This document shows, piece by piece, positions 8,980 through 21,555 of a stretch of DNA of 64,000 bases. Positions within the stretch are counted from its first letter, which is position 1. Each line of letters starts with the position of its first letter. Source of the stretch: Hyaloscypha bicolor E. Taxonomy: Eukaryota; Ascomycota; Leotiomycetes; Helotiales; Hyaloscyphaceae. The position numbers and the translations under genes are program-made. The stretch is from positions 1,263,762 to 1,327,761 of the forward strand of contig NW_020194667.1 in the NCBI RefSeq assembly GCF_002865645.1, read 5' to 3'. Below the pieces are notes generated by a model, which searched no databases, was not told the DNA's origin, and saw only the letters and a list, made by a program, of their open reading frames with translations.

Positions 8980-10344
8980 CGGCAGCACTGCAGGCCGAGC
9001 GAGAGAAGGCTTCACGGGTACGCCCAATCTGGCCTTACCGACCGTACCCCGTCTTATCTTTCCTCTGCACTCACATCCTCCAAGCCCTCATCTTTCACAA
9101 CAACGGCAACCGTATTCCCTCTCGCCAATTCCTTGACAAAAACTCAGCCGCCACGTCCTCCCCGACTCCACACCTGGCCCCGTATTTGCCAGTGCTTCTG
9201 GGTCCGGCGATCTCAGCGCCAAAACAAGGAGCTCTTCGAGTCCAGACCAAGTTTCACCGTTCCAGCGTTTGGAGAAAAAGATGATAGATATGTGGAGTAG
9301 CACCGTTGCGGTGTGTAAAAATAATACAACAAAAGCGAGGATTGTTGTTACGTCTGTAAGGCCGTAAGCATAAAGTCTCTGACTGATTTCTAGTGTGATT
9401 CTTGTATAGTTCGAGAGGTCTTGGGGGGGGGGGGTGCTCTGATGTTGAGGAGTTCCAGAAGGAAGTAGGGGAAAAATACAGTCCAAATAGGATAGCTCTC
9501 AGCTGCACAGTGGAAAGTAGTAGGCCATCTTTCAGAGCCTTCTGCTTTTCCGAGCGATATTTCTGCTGACAGGCAGTCCAATGCTGTATCTTCAGGGACA
9601 CCAATACCGTCTCCGCGAGCACAGAATGTGGTGATATTGCCGAAGTAACTGGTTTTGGGGACTGGATTTGTCCCATAGCTGAGCATGTTCAACTACTCCA
9701 CGTCTAGCGAAATGTTATCTGCAGTTGTACTGAGAAAGGCAAAGAGCTGGGGTTTTTCGTAAGCAAGCTCGAGGCTGAGGGTCGTTTGCATGTTGGTAGC
9801 TTCCGTAGTGTAAAGATTGGAATTAATCCACTTCGGCGAAATTGCACAAATAGTCGCCGTGTGATTGCCGAGGTAACGGAATGAACGCAGACGATAATTG
9901 CGTAGGTGCACCAGGTGGAGTAGCTTCTAAGACCTTACTATTGAAAAACCCCATACGTGTTATGTTGGTAGAGCCAGGAAGAGACTGGCTTTGTACTTAA
10001 ACCCACACGAAAGGATCAATAGTCGATCTTGAGGCATATGGAAAGTATATGTCGTTTGATTGGGTCGACCAAAGTCTTGATGCGTGAACCAAGACTCCCG
10101 AATACACTCCGTGATGACAAGCGCTTGTTTCCAATTGAAGGTTTTCCTCTTGTCCACCTCATAGGCTTGTAGCCTGATCCGAATCGGCCAGCTCGGAGCC
10201 CCCATAAAGTCCTGAACAACGGGAATCTTGGATCCCGCTAGAATAAGCATGGATTAGATCAACAGGTGTTGATGCATAAGATTGCATTATATCGAAGTCA
10301 GTCCTATTCGAATCCGGAACTAGTGCTTGCTTTGGATACCCCAT
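8980..10344 (-). pseudogene. Multipass fungal membrane protein, frameshifted
   Basis: Minus-strand pieces line up in order. An N-terminal part (10344-9960) contains 'NRTDFDIMQSYAS' and 'KTFNWKQALVITECIRESW'. A middle part (9911-9390) contains 'LGNHTATICAISPKWINSN', a TAG at 9693-9695, 'TSYFGNITTFCARGDG' and 'WPTTFHCAAESYPIWTVFF'. A membrane helix part (about 9420-9100) reads 'QRLYAYGLTDVTTILAFVV', 'WSGLEELLVLALRSPDPEAL' and 'NTGPG'. A C-terminal part contains 'VFVKELARGNTVAVVVKDEG' ending near 9030. The helix-then-'ALRSPDPEALANTGPG' layout resembles a large family of uncharacterised Pezizomycotina membrane proteins. The frame breaks at a 12-G run (9423-9434) and again near 9150. Function is unknown. 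Confidence 0.55.
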
Positions 10345-11793
10345 ATTTACACTGAGAGTCCTAGGATAGGTCTGTTTTTACTGTCTCTGAACAGTACTGT
10401 TGTATACCGAATCACCATAGGCAAGCGACGTTTAATCACCTAGTCTTAGTTGTTCAATAATGTTCAATAGTCAAGTCCGGGGACATGTGAAAGCCTGAGG
10501 AGCCGATTGAAATAAATACAAAAACAGTGTGCCCCTGCCAATCCCTGCAATATCCCTGTTTTGCTCGCGTAGCATTCCTAAAACATGGGTGTACACCCAA
10601 AGGGGAAATGACAGGAGGCCAACTCTGATTAGAATACATAAGCACCCTCTCTGAGTAAACCCTAGAACGGGTACTTATGCATTTGAGAATTGAATTCCCT
10701 TCTAAGCCCCTTCCCCCGCATTTCGCAAGCTAATTTTTATAATTTTATCATAAAATAAGGCTTTCTTTTTCAGCTATTCTTTAGCCCCCGGCACGCGTAT
10801 AAAAGGTAGGCAAGACGCACGTCCCTCTGTCCCTTACTTGTAATCGCTTAGGAAGTATATCCTCAAGGATATACGTACGCTTCCTGCACTTTGTTGAAAA
10901 TCAGGGGCTATATACCATATGGCCCACTTTTAAGTGGAGTCGTAATTTCCAGAGTTTTAAGGAAGCTGAGCTTCTATAGAAAAATACCATAATCAAGCTT
11001 TAATTCAATATACTTAAGGTATACGTGTGTATACGCTCCTGTGAGGCGCCGAACGCCGTGCCCCTAGCCTATTAAGGTCCTCGTATTAGTAGAGAAATAA
11101 GCTTTAGAACTCCCAGAACTAGCGCTCTGTCTAGTTGCTATAGTTGCAAGCTTCAGAGCCGAAGTTGACGTTGGCATTAATGAGGGATATTCCTGCAAAG
11201 CTGGAATCGATATATTGGGAATTGATATAACGGAGGTTTTAGTTGTTCCCTACTATCGCTTATGGCGTCTCCTACTATCAAACTCTGCGCATGCTGTGGG
11301 AGGGAAACTGCGACAAGACAAAAACCCACATAAAGTATACCAGAGCGCAAAACGTGACTTGACAGCAAAACAACAAGATCAAAAGCGTAAACAGTAAAGC
11401 ATAAACAGTGTGCAGTGTGCAAAAGCTCAATTGATTAAATATTGAGGAGGGATTGTTATCTAGGACTACAGAAAAACCAGCTTTCTTATGTGATTCCCGC
11501 AAGTCACGTGCAAAAGGCCGCGGCCTTTGCCATGTGACCAAAACCTCAAAACCGCCAAAACAACATGATTTTTGGAGAGTACGGCTTGCCGTACCACAAT
11601 GCTCATTTATTTAGCTAATCCCTATTATTGCTTAAGCTGTCTTTACTATAGTTTAACCTATGCTCTCTTTATACTCTATATATACACGTGCTAGGAAGGT
11701 CCGGGTTAGTCCCGAGCTTGCGAGGGGCTTAGGATTAAGGCTTAGGGTTCGGGTTTGTTCCGGGGGGGTTAGGGGGTAGCGAGAGGCTCCCGC
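10345..11793. other. Non-coding stretch with hairpins and a TATA-like box
   Basis: No gene recognised. A TATAAAAGG box lies near 10799, and a hairpin near 10852-10886 has GTATATCC/GGATATAC arms inside GGAAG/CTTCC. A near-palindrome with GGCCGCGGCC at its centre lies near 11505-11540, and a TACGGC/GCCGTA hairpin near 11579-11593. Composition is unlike both the genes and the RIP-decayed blocks, so this may be a less-mutated repeat, possibly a solo LTR or MITE. Boundaries could not be found. Confidence 0.35.
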
Positions 11794-12045
11794 TATAACG
11801 GGTCGAGACCCGATTTATATGCTTGGCTGGAAGCCTGCGCCAGGGCACATGACAAAGGCCCTGGCCTTTGTCATGTAACGCGCCTCCTTAGGTTAACGGA
11901 GTAACCACGTATTACTCAGGGAGCTCGGATACCTTAAAGAATACGGTCCCGCTTCTCCCGTTTTTCTCCTTCTTTTCTCCTTAGAGAATTCTATTTTGTT
12001 AATTAAACCACTAGTCTTCTTTATATAAAGGCCTAGCTCGTAATA
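11794..12045 (+). repeat. Left LTR of the outer Gypsy element (little mutated)
   Basis: This 252-bp LTR keeps high GC content. It contains the perfect palindrome ACATGACAAAGGCC/GGCCTTTGTCATGT near 11848-11877 and a TATATAAAGG box near 12023. Its right partner has lost about 26 bp, including most of the palindrome, and is strongly AT-shifted. Confidence 0.75.
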
Positions 12046-12172
12046 TTAGAATTCTCTCTCTTCTATTTTTACTAACTAGAAATTATATATATATAAAGCT
12101 AGAAGTAAGAAGTACCTAAACTTATATATAGAAAATAAAGCTCGGAATAGATAAAGCTAGAAATAGACTTTA

Positions 12173-12477
12173 TGTATAAGGCACGTAATAGCAGGGTAAT
12201 GCACAAGTAGTTAAGGTAAGTAAGCTACGGAGTGACGCTTGCAAGTGTAACTGATTCCAAGAATTGATTCTAATAAGAGACTAATTAATGCCCCTTCCAA
12301 AGCTAGGAGCGTCTCCCTATATATTCCCTAGTGCTTAGCCAGGTATGCGAAGCCCTTTACTTAATTAGGAAATCCTATACGATCTATACGATTCCGATTA
12401 TAAGCTATACCCAAAATAGGAAACTAGATCTACGATATCTAATACCTGTCTATATACCATTACGTATACCTATTACA
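12173..12477 (-). repeat. 3' LTR of inner Gypsy
   Basis: 305 bp, TG...CA ends, adjoining the polypurine tract. Over the first ~170 bp every difference I compared from the 18864-19168 copy has C or G here and T or A there, so this copy is the less mutated one. Confidence 0.85.
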
Positions 12478-15400
12478 TTAATCCCCCCTCTGGGCCCTTG
12501 TCCCCAAGAGGCCTGGGAAAACTGCGAATAGCTTTACAAATGTTTCCCTAAAACTTTCCTGGCCGCTAGCTTTCCCCAAAGACTCCCTATAATTACCCTA
12601 TTATTATGCCAGGTAATGGAGTTAAGGATATAGTTTACTAACCCTTCCCAGCTAGTTCGCAAATCGCCTCTGGCGATTTTCCCTTATAAAGATAATATGA
12701 ATATAGTATATACTATTAGATATAAAGCTTATCTGATCTCCTAATTAGTTCATAAATCCCAACTTAGCCTCTATTCGCAAATAAATTATTACTCTATAGG
12801 CCCAAGAGCTTGGAAAAGTTAATCCGATCTTCTGATTCGTTCGTAAATCCCTTTTTTGGAATTTTCTGGATATTTCTAATATAGAGCCGGTTCCGAATTC
12901 GTAATTACTATTCGGGAAGAGGATATTATAAAAAGGCCTCCCTTTTCCTACTAACTAACCTTCCTTTTCCTTAACTATAATACCGTACCCAGCTCCTTCT
13001 TATCTCTTGCCTTCCTTCTTTAAGCCTTCTTTAAGCTCCTTTAAGCTCCTTTAAGCCTTATTCAAGCTTTATTCAAGTCTCCTTCTAATTCCCTCTTCTA
13101 TTTCTTTATCTATTAAGATAAATACTTCTCTTAGTACTTATTAGCCTATTGCTACCTGTTTAGCTAATGCTCCTATATTCTTAATTTACTCTTACTATCT
13201 TTAATATTCCAAGAATATTACCAAGTTTCCCGATCTTACTTATATTAAAAATAATAATTACTTGGTATATAATTACTATTACTTTAAGAATAAGAAGTAT
13301 AATCCTATAAGTTATAAATTTCTTCTTTTATTTCTTATTCTAATACTATTCAAGGTTCCTTAAATATATATAATATAATTAAACCGCCTTTTTTAAGCTA
13401 TTAATATATATAAGCATCTTTCCTATTCTTTACCCGAAAAAAAGAAGGCTATTACTATTCTTTTTCTATACTAAACTATATATACTTCTTATATTAAAGC
13501 TATTATTTGAGGCTAACGGATTTCCCTAATAATCTAAGGAATAGGTTAAGTAATTCTTACTAGTTTAGTATAAGTATAAAGTACTCTTAATAATATAGTT
13601 AATATTCTTTAGTATTAAGTAAGCTTATTTCTTTCTTATTTCTTACTAATAGCTAATAGCTTTATAGGCTAATTTACTATTTATTTCTCGAGAGAATCCT
13701 AATAAGAATAATAATAAGGATAATAGAAAGTAGTTATAAGAATAGGATATTTATAAGATATAGAAATTAGAGTTTTTAATAATTTTCGTATAGTTTTTCT
13801 AAGAATAAATATATAGTTTTTTAATAGTTTCCTAATAAAAGTATTTATTTTTTATATCTTTATTTAGCTAATAATATTATAATATTACTTTTTTCCAAGT
13901 ATTCTTATAATTTTTAAGCTATATTCTCTAGATTACTTAGTAATTCTTATATATTATTTACTAGTAAGTAGCTCTTTTAATAAATAAGATATTTCTTTTC
14001 TTTTCTATTCTCTCTATAGGCTATAATAGATTTTACTTCGAATTCCTTTTTGCCCTTAATCTCGACCGGCTCTAGTTCTATTATAGTATTAGCTTGCGGG
14101 TACTATAGTTCTAAGAGAGAAATATAGAAAATATTATAAATCTAATATAATAGTAATAATTTCAAGTAATATACCTATTTATATATTCCTATAATTTCCA
14201 GAACTTTAAAGAAGCCAAGATATCTATTTACTAGCTTTATATTAGGTTATAGCTATTAAATATTCTTTATATAAAATATAACTTTATTATATATTTTAAA
14301 CTTCTTATTAATATATTTCTTATTATAGTACTTTTTTTATATATTTACTATTTCTTACTATTATTTCTCTAGTACCTCTTGTTTTATTTAAATTCTTTAT
14401 ATTCTTTCCTATATTACTAGTATTTTTTTTTCTGGAATATTATTCTTAATATATAGTTTAATACTAGAATAGAATTCATATAAGATATAAAATAGAAATA
14501 TTCCTATTATTAAATATATAAAGTTATTATATATGAATTCTATAAGAATAAGCTTTACTATTTAGTTATTTTACTAATAGCTAGTATAATACCTTAAGTA
14601 TTATTCTAGAGTTTGATTTAGATTCTCTATTTATCTATTAGTTTATAAATAGAATACTATATTTAGCTATTATTAAACCTTTAAATAGAAGTATAAACTT
14701 AACTAAAACTTACTTATAAAAACAGATCCTTTATTAGAGGTTATACCCGCAGATATACTAAAGTCTTTAATAATATAGTATATAAATAGCTCTACTAGCT
14801 CAGGAGCCAAGACTTCCTTAGTAATTGGAATATATTATACTATTTTCATATACTTATTAATAATAATAAGTATAAAATTATATATTTTATTATAAAACCT
14901 AGAAGAAGGCAGTCCCGTAATAAAGTCTATAGTAATTTCTTGCTATAGCTTAAAAGAGAGAGGAAATGAACTAAGTATATTATATAATAGATATTTCTTT
15001 ACCTTAGTTTATTAATATATAGGATAAGTTCTAATATAGTCTTTTATATTTTTTCTTATACTTTACTAGAAGTACTTTCTCTAGAAAATTTCTAGTATTT
15101 TACTAGTATTAAAATACCTATTTATAGAATTATTATAATTAGCTTATAATAATTCTTTTTTAAAAGCCGGCTTATTTAGTATATAAATAGTACCCTAATA
15201 TCTTAATAATTCAGATATATTAAGTTCTCAAGTTTTAATAGCTCTAGTAAAGATTTCCTTTAAGAACTATTTATACTACCGGTATTATATTAATAAATTA
15301 AGCCTTTAGTACTATAATAATAGTTTAAGTAATATCTCTCTGCTTTCCTTATATACTATTTCGGACCCAGCTACTCATATAACTAGAATCCGTAGTATAT

Positions 15401-18400
15401 ACTATTTATAACTAGCTATACTAGTAATAAGTTCAAGTAGTAATATCTTTAGTATTATTCTATTACTAAAATAGATTTCCTTTTCGGAATTCCTTAGTAT
15501 TTTACTAATTAAGGAATACCTATTTCCTTTCTCCTAGGCCTTATATTATAGTATTATAGGAATAGTATAGTATTCTATTATTACTACTTATAGGATTCTC
15601 TATTCTATATTCTATAGCTTATTATAAAGTATAGGTAGTAAAGTATCTTTATTTATATTTACTATAAAGTTTGGCCTCCTTAATAGCCTATTAGCGGAAT
15701 TACTATATCCCGGCTAGTATTCTAAAACGAAATTAAAGGCAGCTAGCTTCTTTACCTATCTTATCTATTAACTATTTAGTTTTCTCTTAGTTATAAAGTA
15801 TTTTAAGTTATTATAATCTGTCTTAATAATAATAGTATACTAGATATATACTAGGTAATATTACTAAGTACGGAATACTAGAATAATAGCTAAGAGTTTA
15901 GAGTTATATATCTTATACTTATTCTTAATTATAATTATCTTTTTTAAATAGAAAGTAATAGGATATTACCTGGCTTCTGCTCCCTTACTAAAAAGCTAGG
16001 AAATTATATCTATAATTACAAATCCTAAAATATTCGTTTTTATATAAATCTTTAAGGCTAGATTAAAATAATAAAGAATTAGTACTATTATAAATATAAT
16101 TTATAGCTCCCTAAAAGCCTTATTTGCTTTATTTATCTAGCTAAACTAATATAGTAGTTTTCTACTAGTTTTTAGTAAATTAGTTAATCCTTTTACTATT
16201 CTGGAATATCTATAGATAAACCTCTAGTAAAAGTTAGTAAAACCCAGAAATACTTGAATTTCTTAGATATTATTCTTTAGGGCTAGCTATTTCCTAATAG
16301 CTATAACCTGGCTAGCCTCTATTTCTATATTATTTAGGCTAATTATAAATCCCAGAAATTCTACTTTCTCTATATTAAACTCGTATTTTACTAAGTTTAT
16401 AAAAAGCTAGTATTATTATAATTACTCAAATATATATTAGATTACTATTATATATTATTCTAGGTTCTCTAAATAAATTAAAATATTATCTAGATAAACT
16501 ATATAAATAATATCTATAAGGCCTACTAGTATATAGTTAATATATATCTGAAATATTACTAAAATATTAAATAATTCAAAAGATATAATATAATACTTAA
16601 AATATTTATAATATATTCGGAATATTATCTTTTATTTATTACTCTTTCATATTTATAACTAATAATAAATATCCTTTAAGTCTAGCTTTATATATATATT
16701 TATTTTATAAAGCTTATCTATTATCTTACTAATAAGTAATAATAGTATTTAGTTCTTAATAGTAATCCTATTTAGATTCCGGTAATTAATATATAAATAT
16801 AGGCTACTTTCTTTCTTTAGAACAAATATAATTAAAATACTAGTAGGGCTAGTAGAATAACGGATTTATTTCTTCTCTAAGCTAGTATTAAGATATTCTC
16901 AAAGAACTTCAAGCTCTCTTTCTAATAAAGTATATATAGAACTATATAATAGTTAGAATTCTGGTTCCAGATCTATATAATACTCTATTATATAATAGTT
17001 AGGTAATATACCTATAGCTTTTATAGAGAATACTCGAAAAAGGTCCTAATACTTTCTGGGAAATATAGTTATTCTATTTATAGTAATAGTAGTAATTCTT
17101 TAGTTATTTATTATAGAATAGGCAATTAATAGAAAAACATATACCTTATACTTTACTACTTTAGTAAACTTCCTAGTATTTAGAACTTTAATTTTCTATA
17201 ATTAAATCTAATATCTCTATATTACCTTCCTAAAGGAAATTAGAGAATTAACCTAGTAAAGCTATAGGAATTCAAGTATTATATTAATATAATTTAGATT
17301 AAAATTATATAATATAAAGTATATATTAGCCTTCTTTTAGTTTCCTAATATATCCTTAATAGTAATTCTAAGAATATAATTTCTATATAAATAAATTCTT
17401 CTTTCCTCTAGTAAGAATAAGGGAATTGCCTTTAATATTAATAAAATACCTATATCTAAGGCTAATCTTTTTTTTTATATAATTAGCCTTTATACCCGAG
17501 TTAACTAATACTCTAATTCTTTACTTATTTTTCCTTATCTTAATAATAACCTTAATTACTATTCTCGTTTTAGGAGCCTTATTCTCTATAATATAAATAA
17601 GTATAACTATTATGGGATATATCTATTTTCCGGCTTCTTTAGTTCTAGGTATTTATATATCTTATAGCTAGACTTATTATAATTATAGCAAGTCGGTTTT
17701 CCCTGATTTAGGTAAGTAATAATATAGTAACTCTCTTTCTAGTAAGTAAAGCAAGTTATATCCGGTCTTATAAATTCTAATATAAGTATTATATTAGACC
17801 CTATTATTATACTTTTACTATTCCGGTTATATAAATCTTATAACGGGAATATACTTCTCTTCCGTTTCCCTTTATTATTTCCTTTTTCCTTTTTCTAATT
17901 TCCTTTCTTTTATTAACTTATTAGCTTATTATTATATTCCTATTAAGTAAACTAGTTTAAGTTATTTTTAATTCTTATAGCTATAGAAATAAACTTCTCT
18001 TTTTCTTGTAAAATATTTCCTTAGTAATTAATCTTATCCCAAATCTCCTGCCTTAAGCTACTAAATAAGTTATTCCGCTTTTATAATAAACCCGTATATC
18101 CCAAGTTATTTAATAGGCTATCCAAGTAAGATATAAAGCTTTAGATACTCTAACCTGGCTACTATTTTATATCCTTAAACTTGGCAAGAATATTATTACT
18201 ATAATTCTCCGGATTCAAGATAGAATTCTTTATAAACTTAATAAAGATCTCCTAATTTGTAATATTAATACCTACTAATTACTTCCTATATTTCCAGATA
18301 TTCCTGGCTATATTTTTAAAATAGGAAGTATAATATATAACCTTTACTATATCTATAGCCTAGGTAATCCCGCCGTCTTTATACTATTTTAGCTCTACCT

Positions 18401-18863
18401 AGTAAAAGAAGTCCTGGGCTTCCTTAATACTCTTCCCCTTATAGGTTAGTAATTCTCGGGTTTTTAGAGCCCTATAAACTAAATATATTACTGGTAATAT
18501 AATAGGTTCTATAATAGGTATCCGAATATTCTTAAGATAGCAAATCTGAGCTTCCAAATTCTCTAGATCCTCCCTTTATTATATCTCTGCTTCTAACTCA
18601 GTAATATAATAACAAGCCGCTACTAGCTTCTCTATTATTATTATCCTGCTAGCTAGTTCTAAAGATATCTGAGTTCTACTTCCTTCTCCTAATTAGGTAG
18701 TAGCTAGAGTAACTAACTAGGTACTTCCCTAAATACCCGACTGAATTACCCTAGTAATAGTAGAGGTGCTTTTTCTAGTTAATACTCTAGTTATTAGTAG
18801 TTTTGTCTATTAATGGCTTAACTATCTCGTAATGAACTGCTTTCTAAAGATTAGATTAATTAG

Positions 18864-19168
18864 AATATAAGATATATAATAGCAGGGTAATATATAAGTA
18901 GTTAAGGTAAGTAAGCTATAGAATAATGCTTATAAGTATAACTAATTCCAAGAATTAATTCTAATAAGAAACTAATTAATACTCTTTCTAAAGCTAGAAG
19001 TATCTTCCTATATATTCCCTAGTACTTAGCCAGGTATGCGAAGCCCTTTACTTAATTAGGAAATCCCATATAATCTATATAATTCCGATCGCAAGCTGTA
19101 CCCAAAATAGGAAACTAGATCCACGATATCTAATACCTGTCTATATACTATTATATATACCTATTATA
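18864..19168 (-). repeat. 5' LTR of inner Gypsy
   Basis: 305 bp, same length as its partner, with heavier C-to-T and G-to-A change (for example GCACGTAATAGC has become ATATATAATAGC). Its outer boundary at 19168 opens into the continuing outer Gypsy. Confidence 0.85.
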
Positions 19169-20889
19169 TTATATTACGAATATAAGATCTAGGGCCTGGA
19201 AGGCATAGTTAGACTGTTTCTATTTTGATAATTCAAAGCTAAAGAGAGAAGAGGATCTCGAAGAAGCCTCGGATCTAAATAATTACAAGCTATATACGGG
19301 CCCACGTGCTAGCTTAAGCTCGGGGTCACGTGTAATTATCAGGTGACTATAGATACCACACTCAGATATCAGATGCCTTGCTAGCTCTAGTCTAACCCCT
19401 ACTAGTACCATATATCGTAATAACTATAACACTTTATTTAAAACTACTTATAAAGCTAATACCTTAATAAGACTTTAGAATATATAAAAGCTAGTAGTAA
19501 GAAATATCCGAAATTATATATAGAAGCCAGAATATTAATTTAACTAGTTAATACTAGAAATTATTTAGGTTTTCCTAAGTCTAGCTTAAAAAAAGAAAAC
19601 TATTAGATTCTGCTATTATATAAAAATTTAGAAGTAAGACTTCTAATAATTAGTTAAATAAATAAATAGCTATATAAAGCCAAGATAGTAAATAAAGTTC
19701 CCTAATAGTTATAGGAAGTCTTTATAACCTAGTTCTAATAGCTATTAGAGTTAGTAATATAATAGGTAAAGTTAATAGTAAATCTAGCTATATAGATTAA
19801 TTTAATTAATAAATATATAATAATCCCGAATTTTTTATAAATATAAATACCTTTTCTATTTTATATATTTCCTTAATTTCTTTTTATAAAATAATTAAAA
19901 GCCTGCTTTTGAATTCTAATAAGTTTAATAAAAATAACTTGGTTCTATATTTCTAGTTTAAAGAACTCTTATAAGCAAAACTAGAAATTAATAAAAAGGC
20001 AATTAGTAAAAAGAAAAAGAGAATTTAATATAAGTTCAAATATTTATTTAAAGAAGTAATAAGCCAAATATATATATAGCTAGAATATATTTAGAAAAAA
20101 GAAAAGTTTATAATTAAAGAATTATTTAAATAAATAGATCTAGCCTTTTATAACCTATAAAAGTAATAGAAAGCTCTAGGGGAATTAAATCGAATTTAGT
20201 AAAGATTAATTTCCCTAGATAAATTCTTGAATAATTTTAATTATTTAATTTTAAAAGTATAAAAATAAAAATAATAAAATAAGATTAAGAAAAAATATCT
20301 TAAAGCTATTATTATAATTAAGCTTATAAAAAGAATAATAGAAATAAAAAATAAAAAGTTATATAAGAAATACTATTTCTAATTATAAATAATTAATAAT
20401 TAGCTAGCTAAAATAAAAAATATAAAAGCCTATTACTCGAATTAGTTAAATAAAAGGCTTAAAAGCCCTTTTTTACTTAAAACTGCTTTGCCTATTTAGC
20501 TAATAGAATAAAAGCCTATTATAAATAATATAAGATAATAATTAAAGAATATTTCTAATTAAGCTTTTTAGAACGAAATTAATTAATAAAAAAAAAAACT
20601 TTATTTTTAATATAATTAAAATAATTATTTTATATATAACTATTAAATAAAGCCATATTTGAATTTCTTTTCTTAAGCTAATAAATAAAGAAAAGAAAAA
20701 GAGAAAAAATAACTAAAAGTAAAAGTAAAAAATATAAAGATATTAAAAATAGTTCTAAAAAAAACAAAAATAGCTCGGAAAAAGAATATTAATATTTCAA
20801 ATAAAAATAAAAATAAAAATAAAAATAAAAATAAAAATAAAAATAAAAATAAAAATAAAAATAAAAATAAAAATAAAAATAAAAATAAA

Positions 20890-20920
<31 letters not shown>

Positions 20921-21262
20921 TAAAAATAAAAATAAAAATAAAAATAAAAATAAAAATAAAAATAAAAATAAAAATAAAAATAAAAATAAAAAGAACTTAA
21001 ATTTATTTAATTCGAGAAAAAACTAGCTTTTAATAAAAGTTATTATTAGAAATATATAAAAATAGAATTAAATTAGTAAACTTAGAAGTAATTTTAGAAA
21101 AATATAATTAGATTCTTTTTTCTTATATTAATATTAGATATATATTATATAAAATAATTAATTCTTATTTTATTAATTAATATAACTTCTAATATATATT
21201 AATTATTCCCAAATAAATAAAGGCTTTTAATAAAATAGTATTAGATATAATTAGAGAAATAA
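19169..21262 (+). mobile_element. Internal part of outer Gypsy (leader and gag region)
   Basis: The first 250 bp keep higher GC content and hold a CACGTG box near 19326. The remainder is AT-rich and Lys-rich on the plus strand, as a decayed gag would be. No open frame survives. It ends at the left LTR of the first Copia element and continues after it at 27582. Confidence 0.5.
20801..20991. repeat. ATAAAA hexanucleotide microsatellite
   Basis: About 190 bp of nearly uninterrupted AAAAAT/ATAAAA units with a single shortened unit near 20893. It lies in the decayed gag part of the outer Gypsy, probably grown from a Lys/Asn-coding A-rich stretch. Confidence 0.95.
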
Positions 21263-21555
21263 TAGTATTAGTTTACTAGTAATATATAATACTATTATAT
21301 AATTATAGAAGTACTATTTATATAAGGTTAGTAAAGTTATTTTTTAGAAATAGGAATTATAGTATTATAGTATTAATATGTAATCCCTAAATCTGCTAAG
21401 CCTAAAGGGATCTAGTCTACTAGTCGAGTTACTAATAAAATATAAGATTATATAACTATATCCCGTATCTTATATCTCATTACCTATTACCTATATCCCG
21501 TATTCCGTATCCCGTAATTATATATATAACTCCTAGAGAAATAGCTATACTAATA
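21263..21555 (-). repeat. 3' LTR of Copia element
   Basis: It is 293 bp and ends GCTATACTAATA at 21555. It contains a short run of 'CCCGTATT' style repeats near 21488-21522 shared with the other copies. Confidence 0.8.

Larger units (their letters stand above)
12173..19168 (-). mobile_element. Gypsy LTR retrotransposon, complete but RIP-decayed
   Basis: The LTRs are 12173-12477 and 18864-19168, both 305 bp. The element runs on the minus strand. Next to the 3' LTR lies a polypurine tract (AGAGGGGGGATTAA on the minus strand, 12478-12491). Coding relics in order are a CCHC knuckle near 17640-17700 ('CYNYNKSSYKIY', Cys and His lost to Tyr), reverse transcriptase near 16470-16640 ('YKYFKYYIISFELFN' then 'YIVYLDNILIYLEN', the YLDD box now YLDN), and downstream pol sequence toward 13300. 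No usable frame remains. A clean target duplication could not be settled. It inserted just inside the left LTR of the outer Gypsy. Confidence 0.85.

Noticed and set aside
11735..11780. TTAGGG-like repeats suggesting telomeric sequence
   Set aside because: Only two isolated hexamers (near 11741 and 11768) within irregular G-rich DNA, not an array.
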